A stretch of DNA of 11,023 nt from an uncultured Ruminococcus sp. (GTDB taxonomy: Bacteria > Bacillota > Clostridia > Oscillospirales > Ruminococcaceae), in NCBI GenBank assembly GCA_937942105.1, contig CALDFS010000170.1:1-11023 (forward strand), written 5' to 3'. The notes beneath the pieces were generated by a model. That model was not told the DNA's origin, did not search any database, and saw only the letters and a list, made by a program, of their open reading frames with translations. Below, in pieces: positions 5,660 to 11,023 of the stretch. The translations under genes and the position numbers were made by a program. Within the stretch, counting starts at the first letter, position 1. Every line of letters begins with the position of its first letter.

Positions 5660-6286
5660 ATGAATATAGGCGCTAACATAAAGCAGTTAAGACAACAGAA
5701 GAATCTGACTCAGGAGCAGGTTGCAAATAAGCTCGGCGTATCCTATCAGGCGGTTTCAAAGTGGGAGGTCGGCGCGAACACGCCGGATATTTCGCTTCTT
5801 CCCGAAATTGCCAGCCTTTTCGGGGTGACTATCGACTCCCTGTTTTCGGATAATATCGATGAGTTTGCTGAAGCCATATCGCTTGCAAAGGACGACGATG
5901 TTATCCGGGTCGTGCAGATGAGGGGTAAAAAGGTAATCGGGGCGGCTGTATCATCTGTTTCTTCACAGGATGCCCCGTCGATTGAAATCGCCTTTCCGAA
6001 AAATTGCAATGACAGAACGCAGTATTTTAAGGTAGAGGTATACGGCAGCGTGATATCTGACGGCTCCATCAACGGCGATGTTGTTTGCTATCAGAATATC
6101 GAATGCTCTCAAATCAATGGTGATATTAAATCGTATGGAGATATAAATGCAAGCGGGATAAATTGCGGCAAAATTATCTGCGGCTCCATTTCCGATTGCT
6201 ATAAGCTGGAAGCTAAGAGCATTGATTGCTCCGGCAGCGTAAACTCCGCGAATCTGACCTGCGGACAAATCACATATATGAAATAG
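5660..6286 (+). CDS. XRE-family regulator with bactofilin-like repeat tail
   Basis: The ATG at 5660 follows AAAGGAG by 8 bases; a TTG at 5642 is in frame but lies before that site. The product is 208 aa. Residues about 3-62 form a typical Cro/C1 helix-turn-helix (IGANIKQLRQQKNLTQEQVA, then LGVSYQAVSKWEVGANTPDI and LLPEIASLFGVTIDSLF). A linker carries hydrophobic strands. The C-terminal 80 residues (about 128-206) are short repeated strands with G-S/D-I/V turns (VYGSVISDGSINGDVVCYQN, then INGDIKSYGDINASGINCGK). This resembles the polymer-forming (bactofilin) beta-helix seen at the end of many clostridial XRE proteins. Eight cysteines lie in residues 116-201, seven of them in the repeats. It probably binds DNA and may oligomerise through the tail. 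Its targets are unknown; the divergent methyltransferase gene is an obvious candidate. Confidence 0.92.
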   Translation: MNIGANIKQLRQQKNLTQEQVANKLGVSYQAVSKWEVGANTPDISLLPEIASLFGVTIDSLFSDNIDEFAEAISLAKDDDVIRVVQMRGKKVIGAAVSSVSSQDAPSIEIAFPKNCNDRTQYFKVEVYGSVISDGSINGDVVCYQNIECSQINGDIKSYGDINASGINCGKIICGSISDCYKLEAKSIDCSGSVNSANLTCGQITYMK

Positions 6287-6313
6287 CTTTGAAACAGCTT
6301 TAAGATACAGCTT

Positions 6314-6354
6314 CAGCCCCGGCAACATGTCTGTGCCGAGGCTGTATTATTTTA
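6314..6354 (+). terminator. Rho-independent terminator of the XRE regulator gene
   Basis: CAGCCCCGGCA (6314-6324) pairs with TGCCGAGGCTG (6334-6344) with one mismatch around a 9-base loop, followed by TATTATTTTATT. It separates the regulator from the convergent minus-strand gene ending at 6358. Confidence 0.88.
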
Positions 6355-6357
6355 TTC

Positions 6358-7053
6358 TCAATGAATTTCGTAGCAGTCCACTATAACTCCGTAGCCGACT
6401 GGGGTTACTATTGTGCGTAGGTTTGCCGTCTGCCATTTGGAAAGCCCCAAGCTGTCGGTGATGATGGTCGGGGTGCACTTGTCAAGACTGTCGCCGTTGT
6501 TTTCTATGAATATCGAGCACTCCTTGCCGCGGTAGTCGGTGCCCTTTAATAGGTATCTTGCCGAGAAAGCGGAGCAGCCTTCAACTCCGAACTTCTGGGT
6601 GTCGCACCCGGTGCCGACTATTTCGCCCTTGAAATAGTAGCCGTCCGAGCTGCCGGTGAAGGGAATCATGTTGATGGTTCCGGCGTCCGAGCTTACGCCG
6701 TAGCCCGCCTGAGTGTGCACCTCTACCGACATAAGGAATTCAAGCAGGACCGCTTCCTCGTTATCCTTAAGCTCTAAAGTGCCGGCGTGCTTTCGCGCTT
6801 TTTCTTCTGTCTCAAAAGGGTTCTGCTGACTGCCGTCGCCGTCAGTGTCGCTTCCGGTGTGTGGCGAGAAGAAGACGTTTACGGCGGTCTTTTCGCTCTT
6901 TCCGGATTCTTCGGGGTCGTTGCCATCCAGTGCGGGCGGCTCATTGTTTTCGGCTTTAATTTCTGCTGTGTTCAATTTTCCTGCCGCCATCCCTCCTAAA
7001 AACGCTCCCGCCGCAAGTGCGATTGCACCTATTATCAACACTGCTTTTTTCAT
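6358..7053 (-). CDS. Exported or membrane-anchored DUF3237-like protein
   Basis: The ATG at 7053 has a purine-rich GGAAAGGAAAG site upstream; 231 aa. The N-terminus is a signal peptide or anchor (KK then a hydrophobic run to about residue 24, AVLIIGAIALAAGAFLGGMA), with no lipobox cysteine. An acidic low-complexity linker follows (about 30-57). Residues 60-87 contain FFSPHTGSDTDGDGSQQNPF followed by ETEEKAR, which closely resembles the opening motif of secreted parallel beta-helix proteins. Residues about 103-231 resemble DUF3237 (LLEFLMSVEV, YYFKGEIVGTGCDTQ, SARYLLKGTDYRG, IFIENNG, IITDSLGLSKWQTANLR, VDCYEIH). It is probably extracellular; the function is unknown. It may be transcribed from the acetyltransferase/kinase cluster 65 bp upstream, as I see no clear promoter of its own. 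Confidence 0.8.
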   Translation of the reverse strand: MKKAVLIIGAIALAAGAFLGGMAAGKLNTAEIKAENNEPPALDGNDPEESGKSEKTAVNVFFSPHTGSDTDGDGSQQNPFETEEKARKHAGTLELKDNEEAVLLEFLMSVEVHTQAGYGVSSDAGTINMIPFTGSSDGYYFKGEIVGTGCDTQKFGVEGCSAFSARYLLKGTDYRGKECSIFIENNGDSLDKCTPTIITDSLGLSKWQTANLRTIVTPVGYGVIVDCYEIH

Positions 7054-7118
7054 GGTGACTTTCCTTTCCTGATTTTTAATATGATACGCGCGTGGGACTG
7101 CCGCGCTCTGCCAAGCGT

Positions 7119-8160
7119 TTATCCCTCAAAAATAGAGGGCTTTAACGCAGAGATTCGCTCCAGAATGCCATAGATACAGCGCTTGATTTGTGCTTCGTCC
7201 TTGTTATCTGCCGCTGTTTGAAGACTGTCTTTGCCCCAAAGCGTATACGCAGCCCAGAATGCGTCCATTATCGCGTACAGATACGGCATTAGCTTTTTCT
7301 GAAGCGCGCTGAACGGTCGCTGAGAATCGTAGCCCTTTAAAAACGCCGGCAGGATTATCTGCTCGCTGTTTTGCCTGCATTCCTCCGGGTAATCCATAAG
7401 GCGGGCTTCAAAGACAGCCTGCATAAAAGCGTCGCAGAAAAGATTGCAGTCGCCGCTGTTGTTGAAGTCGAACAGCCCGATTCCGCCGTCCTTTGTTCTA
7501 TAAAGGTTGCAGTCGCTGATATCCCCCCTGAACGGCGTAGCTCGGCTCGGCTTTCAGCGGGGACAGCTTTTCCATATATTCGTTATATATAGACATTATT
7601 TTTTGAGAGATTTCCCTAAGCTCTGCATCCTCCGGCGGGATTACCTTGTCAAACTCGGGAACGGTGAACAGGTCGTTAGGCTTGAATGGGTCGAACAGAA
7701 CGTCCGCCTCGACGTGTGCATTAAAGCGCTCGGCTATGTTGTGGGTGCGGGCGAGCAACGCCCCGGTCTTTTCGGCGGTTTCGGCGTTTACTTCGGTTAT
7801 GCCTCTCTCGGCAAAATCCTCAACGCAGACTATCAGCTCATAGCCATTCAGAGAAATAAGGCTTGCAAACGAGCCGTTGGAGCTATACTGCCGTGGAGTG
7901 GGTATGCCGTTTTTATACAAAAGGTCGGCAAACCTGCACTGCTGTTCGATCATTTCAAGGGTGACGTCGCTTTCGTTTTTCAGGCGGATGACAACTGCCG
8001 AACCGCCAGAAAGATTGGTTTTAAGTATCAGTCTTACATGCTTGCCTTCCTCGCCGTCTTCTTCATAATTATAGCGCTGTAATTCCTCAAAGCTTTCGGC
8101 AGGGGCAGCGCCGTAGGCTTCAAGAATTCGGTTGATATCAGGTATTGTTATTAATAGCAT
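7119..8160 (-). pseudogene. Aminoglycoside phosphotransferase-like kinase, frameshifted at the catalytic loop
   Basis: The ATG at 8160 follows AAGGAG by 8 bases. The first frame reads 211 sensible residues of a phosphotransferase (APH/choline-kinase fold): N-lobe strands with VRLILKTNL and AVVIRLKNESD, a CRFADLLYKNGIPTPRQY helix-strand, hinge YELIVCVEDF, then AVQG. There a G6 run (plus strand C6, 7523-7528) shifts the frame to a quick stop at 7498. Removing one G restores QGDISDCNLY (Brenner-type catalytic loop, D and N present, H replaced by Q) and GLFDFNNSGD (metal-binding Asp), followed by a helical C-lobe to the stop at 7119. The repaired protein would be about 346 aa, normal for the family. 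Either the gene is inactive or the extra base is a sequence error. It lies 18 bp downstream of the GNAT gene, likely one operon. Confidence 0.88.
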
Positions 8161-8178
8161 GACTTTTGCTCCTTGTTT

Positions 8179-8634
8179 TTATTTATCGTCAATAACCATC
8201 TTCATCTCAACCGCGGTTTCGGTTGTTTCTCCTGTATCGACAAATCCGAAAGACGAATAAAGCTTTTTTGCCGCGATATTATCATGCTTAACGCCAAGAT
8301 ATACTTCCTTAACGTCAAAGCGGTCAATTAAAAGCCGGATTCCCAGCCTTAAAGCCTCTCTGCCATAGCCTTTATTCTGGAAACGCTCGTCTATCAGAAA
8401 CTGCCAGACGGTGTACTGCCCTTTAAGCTCATAATACCCGAGCATGATAAACCCGACAACAACGCCATTTGCATATACGGCAAACGGAAAGGCAGTGTTC
8501 CTGAATGCCCAAGCTCTCGCCAGTGAATAGGTCGTTGACTGCACAAAACCACTCTGCTCCTCGGAAACCCTCAGCGCAAGAACATCGTCTATATTGTCCT
8601 TGGTGATTTCCTTAAGCTCAACTAAAGCGTCCAT
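8179..8634 (-). CDS. GNAT family N-acetyltransferase (SpeG/BltD-like)
   Basis: The product is 151 aa from the ATG at 8634, which has GGGAAG upstream; an in-frame GTG two codons earlier is possible. Motif A is clear: WQFLIDERFQNKGYGREALR (77-96), with the acetyl-CoA pyrophosphate loop QNKGYG. Motif B follows with VYLGVKHDNIAAKKLYSSFG (111-130) and FVDTGE. The N-terminal pattern VELKEITKDNIDDVLALRVS and the short length resemble spermidine or diamine acetyltransferases of the BltD/SpeG branch, but the substrate cannot be assigned from sequence alone. It is the first gene of a probable minus-strand operon with the broken kinase, 18 bp away. Its promoter is at 8704-8732. Confidence 0.92.
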   Translation of the reverse strand: MDALVELKEITKDNIDDVLALRVSEEQSGFVQSTTYSLARAWAFRNTAFPFAVYANGVVVGFIMLGYYELKGQYTVWQFLIDERFQNKGYGREALRLGIRLLIDRFDVKEVYLGVKHDNIAAKKLYSSFGFVDTGETTETAVEMKMVIDDK

Positions 8635-8703
8635 TTTCACACTTCCCTTGCTTTTGGCGCACCGTTATCTTCGCCTATGTTTTCGTCTTATTAGGATTGA
8701 TTA

Positions 8704-8732
8704 ATTATATCACGAATTAGCATAAAAAGCAA
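8704..8732 (-). promoter_or_regulatory. Promoter of the GNAT-kinase cluster
   Basis: Minus strand TTGCTT (8732-8727), a 17-base spacer, TATAAT (8709-8704) with a TGA extension. The leader is about 65 bases. Confidence 0.75.
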
Positions 8733-8945
8733 GACCAGGCTTTGTTCATATTAGAATATTTCAATGCTGATTACCTGTTTAATATTTTCATATCAGGTTG
8801 TACTATATTGATTAGTCTGCTAATTAATAATGCATAATTATAAAACCGCAATAATAAAATATTCGTCATCAATGTTATAATATGAATATATGAGCCAATT
8901 TTAGTGAAAAGTATATAAAAAAGTCTTGTGGTATTAGTGGGATTT
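8733..8945. other. AT-rich spacer
   Basis: No gene is seen. It is strongly AT-rich with an isolated TATAAT at 8876-8881 that lacks a good -35, and a small ATTAG/CTAAT inverted repeat near 8814-8826. It probably serves as upstream promoter DNA for the genes on either side. Confidence 0.5.
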
Positions 8946-8968
8946 GATTATTGAAAAAATCAATAATC
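8946..8968 (+). promoter_or_regulatory. Probable operator: perfect inverted repeat over the -35 region
   Basis: GATTATTGA (8946-8954) and TCAATAATC (8960-8968) are exact complements with a 5-base spacer, and they cover the -35 of the solute-binding-protein promoter. A further TATTGATT (8991-8998), complementary to AATCAATA at 8958-8965, lies just after the start site. The position suggests repression by a dimeric regulator; the regulator is not in the window. Confidence 0.6.
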
Positions 8969-8978
8969 GGAGTATAAT
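8951..8978 (+). promoter_or_regulatory. Promoter of the solute-binding protein gene
   Basis: TTGAAA (8951-8956), a 16-base spacer, perfect TATAAT (8973-8978). The leader is about 28 bases and contains AGGTGG before the ATG. Confidence 0.8.
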
Positions 8979-9012
8979 ATAACAATAGAATATTGATTTT
9001 AGGTGGATATCT

Positions 9013-10467
9013 ATGAAACGTATTATATCGCTTTTCCTGGCTCTTGTGCTTGTGTTTGCACTTGTGGGCTGCGGAAAGGAGAAGAGAAAAATAATCGAGC
9101 TCACCCTTTCAACCGAGGATTCCGAGGCTATAATGGCCGCTGCCGGAATCATGCTTCCCGACGTTGAGGAGACTGCCGCCGCCAACACCACCGTCAAGTG
9201 GTTCTCGTGGTGGGATTCCTTCCACAACTACAGGGATGATGAGGTTATAAACACCGGTTACTGGACGTTCACCGAGAAATACGGCTGTGACCTTGAATGG
9301 ATAGAGTGCGAATGGGGCTCAAGATTTGACGATCTTGCTAACCTCATCTTAGCAGGCGACTCGCCAGACTTCTTCCCCGGCGAAGCCAACACCTTCCCGA
9401 TCCGTCCCATAAAGGGCGTTTTCCAGCCTGTTGATACATACATCGATTATGATGATCCGCTCTGGAAGGATATGAAGGATTATATTTACAAATACTTCTC
9501 TCTTAAAGGAAGACCTTATATAATCGGAACCGACAATGCCTTCGGCAACGTCTGCGCATATAACCGCAGAGTTATGGAGGACTGGGGCTTCGACGATCCT
9601 GCCGAGCTTTACGCTAACGACGAGTGGACATGGGATGTCTTCGCCGAAATGTGCAAGGACTTCTCAGATCCTGATGCTGACCAGTACGCGCTAGATGGCT
9701 GGGGCTTCTGCTCTGGTCTTATGCACTCCTGCGGCGACACAATGGTTATATACAACACCGAAACCCAGCGCTATGAATCCAATCTCGACAGCCCTGCTAT
9801 TGAAAGAGCCGCTAACTTCCTGTACGACCTTTCAAAGAACCAGTGCATCTGGCCCAGATGGAACCACGGCTGGGCATTAAGAAACGAGACTGAGGGCGCA
9901 GGCATGAAGGAAGGTCTTTGCCTGTTCTATATCAGAGGCGACTATGTATTCACCGGTCCTGTTGAAACAATTTCCGCAGTATTCGGCGATATCACCGAAA
10001 ATGAACTGATATTCGTTCCGCTCCCGCGTGACCCTCAGGGCGACGGTTACTATTACACCGAATCTTCCGCTTCTGGCTACTGCATAGTTGCAGGTGCCAC
10101 CAACCCCGAAGGCGTTGCACTTTTAGCCTCTTGCGACAGATTCAAGGTCCTCGACCCGACCGTTGTCAACATCGACAGAAGACAGAAGGAAGAAATCTAC
10201 CTCTGGACTGACGAGATGCTTGAAATGTGGGATGAGTGCTACCGCCTCTCCACCACCGGCAACGTTATCGTAACCTATGATGCAGGTATAGGCGATCAGC
10301 TTTCAACCGTTATCGGCGATATGGAAGGCTGCTACTTCGGTTCTTTGGAGCCTCAGACATGGGCTCAGCTTAAGGAAGCCAATACCGAAAAGGTCAACTA
10401 CTATGTTGATGATCTGAACAAACAGATTGATGAGTTCGATCCCGATGCTGCGGCAACCAAAAGGTAA
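9013..10467 (+). CDS. Extracellular solute-binding lipoprotein (ABC sugar-type, family 1)
   Basis: The ATG at 9013 follows AGGTGG by 6 bases; 484 aa. The N-terminus is a lipoprotein signal (MKRIISLFLALVLVFALVGC) with lipobox LVGC, so C20 is the lipidated first residue of the mature protein. After an acidic linker the protein has the family 1 binding-protein layout: KWFSWWDSF, a FTEKYGCDLEWIECEWGSRF strand-helix, NLILAGDSPDFF, YIIGTDNAFGNVCAYNRRVM with the inter-lobe crossing, WTWDVFAEMCKDF, the GLCLFYIRGDY strand, and FVPLPRDPQGDGYY. These capture sugars or related solutes outside the cell for an ABC importer. No permease or ATPase gene adjoins it: a terminator and an opposing gene follow at once. 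Codons ending in C are frequent, hinting at high expression. A probable operator overlaps its promoter. Confidence 0.92.
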   Translation: MKRIISLFLALVLVFALVGCGKEKRKIIELTLSTEDSEAIMAAAGIMLPDVEETAAANTTVKWFSWWDSFHNYRDDEVINTGYWTFTEKYGCDLEWIECEWGSRFDDLANLILAGDSPDFFPGEANTFPIRPIKGVFQPVDTYIDYDDPLWKDMKDYIYKYFSLKGRPYIIGTDNAFGNVCAYNRRVMEDWGFDDPAELYANDEWTWDVFAEMCKDFSDPDADQYALDGWGFCSGLMHSCGDTMVIYNTETQRYESNLDSPAIERAANFLYDLSKNQCIWPRWNHGWALRNETEGAGMKEGLCLFYIRGDYVFTGPVETISAVFGDITENELIFVPLPRDPQGDGYYYTESSASGYCIVAGATNPEGVALLASCDRFKVLDPTVVNIDRRQKEEIYLWTDEMLEMWDECYRLSTTGNVIVTYDAGIGDQLSTVIGDMEGCYFGSLEPQTWAQLKEANTEKVNYYVDDLNKQIDEFDPDAAATKR

Positions 10468-10493
10468 AAAGCCAAATATATAAGCTAAACAAC

Positions 10494-10532
10494 AACCGCC
10501 CGACTGTTCAAAAGACAATCGGGCGGTTTTGT
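10494..10532 (+). terminator. Rho-independent terminator of the solute-binding protein gene
   Basis: AACCGCCCGA (10494-10503) pairs with TCGGGCGGTT (10519-10528), with extra TGT/ACA pairing inside, followed by TTTT. It ends the transcript 27 bases after the stop codon, so the gene is monocistronic. Confidence 0.92.
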
Positions 10533-10558
10533 GCTTATTTACCGTTGAAAGGTGCCTG

Positions 10559-10605
10559 TAAAATTGCCGTAAAACCCATCGTACAGCGCTTATATGGCGA
10601 TTTTA
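10559..10605. repeat. Imperfect inverted repeat, possible weak terminator
   Basis: TAAAATTGCC (10559-10568) and GGCGATTTTA (10596-10605) are complementary except for one T-G pair, around 27 bases. On the minus strand the stem ends in TTTTA, so it could terminate the surface-protein gene ending at 10656, but the GC part is only 3 bp. Confidence 0.35.
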
Positions 10606-10655
10606 TGGGGAATTAGTATTGCATATTTGCCTGCAAGGCTTGTGCAGTTTCCGGC

Positions 10656-11023
10656 TTACGCCAGCTTTTTGATTACTATGCTCAGGTTGCCCGCTCCGCC
10701 CTCGGGTAGGGTGATTTCCGCGCCGGAGGTGTTTACAAGGCTGAGCCTTGAACCGGCAGGGGCGGTGAGTATGACCTCGCGGGAGCTTCCGGCAGGGGCA
10801 GGAACGCCGTTTAAATAAACGGTGAAGCCTTCGTCTGCTCCTCCCAAGGTTATTTCATAGTCCCCGGCGGCGCCGAGAAGGATATCGGAAGTGTTGGCGG
10901 TATGAGCGATAGCTCCGCGCATGGTTCCGTTTGAGTCGAAAGCAACGGCGCCGCCCACAGGAACGGTCTGAGAGCCTGCGTTGTAGACAAGGGCATAGTC
11001 GGAAAGGGCAGCAGGCGTGGCAG
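10656..11023 (-). CDS. BclA/collagen-like surface protein, C-terminal domain (runs off right edge)
   Basis: The minus-strand frame is open from the right edge to a TAA at 10656-10658, giving 121 residues with no start needed inside the window. The start GTG at 10958 has no ribosome binding site and is not real. The sequence resembles the TNF/C1q-like C-terminal domain of Bacillus BclA and clostridial collagen-like proteins: SDYALVYNAGSQTVPVGGAV, AFDSNGTMRGAIAHTANTSD, LLGAAGDYEITLGG, FTVYLNGVPAPAGS, LTAPAGSRLSLVNTSG, LSIVIKKLA. In this family such domains cap collagen-like GXX-repeat stalks and trimerise on spore or cell surfaces. A Gly-X-X region would therefore be expected just beyond the window edge. 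Adhesion or a surface layer is the likely role, by inference. Confidence 0.8.
   Translation of the reverse strand, partial: ATPAALSDYALVYNAGSQTVPVGGAVAFDSNGTMRGAIAHTANTSDILLGAAGDYEITLGGADEGFTVYLNGVPAPAGSSREVILTAPAGSRLSLVNTSGAEITLPEGGAGNLSIVIKKLA

Noticed and set aside
7123..7139. CCCTC/GAGGG hairpin as a terminator of the kinase gene
   Set aside because: It lies within the last codons of the kinase gene, the stem is 5 bp, and no T tract follows it on the minus strand.
7507..8082. Plus-strand reading frame of 191 codons
   Set aside because: It lies antisense to the kinase gene, whose sense strand carries recognisable phosphotransferase motifs and a ribosome binding site.
8876..8881. Second upstream promoter for the solute-binding protein gene
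   Set aside because: A TATAAT is present, but no -35-like sequence lies at 15-19 bases, and the region is so AT-rich that such hexamers are expected by chance.

Overview
The window looks like a chromosomal segment of a Gram-positive, low-to-mid GC anaerobe of the Bacillota, most likely class Clostridia (Oscillospiraceae/Ruminococcaceae-like). The signs are strong AGGAGG-type ribosome binding sites, sigma-A promoters close to TTGACA-17-TATAAT, a tRNA with its CCA encoded, rho-independent terminators, a lipoprotein solute-binding protein and a BclA-like surface protein. The placement is inferred from gene content and style, not from a database match.

Left part (1-3600). The 5' end of rpmG (ribosomal protein L33) runs off the left edge on the minus strand. 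It is preceded by a consensus promoter and an untranslated leader of about 220 nt that is rich in hairpins. Also on the minus strand are a conserved small hypothetical protein, a GNAT acetyltransferase, a frameshifted gene remnant, a fusion of an MmcQ/YjbR domain to a Cys-rich DUF3795-type domain, and a zinc-ribbon membrane protein with an NTF2-like outer domain and its own promoter.

Middle (3600-6350). tRNA-Pro(CGG) lies on the plus strand with a near-perfect promoter. Its terminator is part of a 21-bp perfect palindrome that swallows the tRNA 3' end. Next comes a gene-free block of about 280 bp packed with hairpins and CATCAC motifs. A HAD-family hydrolase with a strong terminator and a SAM methyltransferase follow on the minus strand. 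The methyltransferase diverges from an XRE regulator carrying a bactofilin-like repeat tail.

Right part (6350-11023). A minus-strand cluster reads GNAT acetyltransferase, aminoglycoside-phosphotransferase-like kinase (broken by one extra G at its catalytic loop), then an exported DUF3237-like protein. Beyond an AT-rich gap, a plus-strand lipoprotein solute-binding protein stands alone behind a promoter overlapped by a perfect inverted repeat, and ends in a strong terminator. The C-terminal part of a BclA/collagen-like surface protein enters from the right edge.

Most genes are ordinary accessory or housekeeping functions. I do not see a clear new multi-gene system. The most unexplained pieces are the palindrome plus hairpin block behind tRNA-Pro, the rpmG leader with competing pairings, and several unusual domain fusions. 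Two genes carry single-base frameshifts at short homopolymers, so sequencing or assembly error must be ruled out before calling them decayed.
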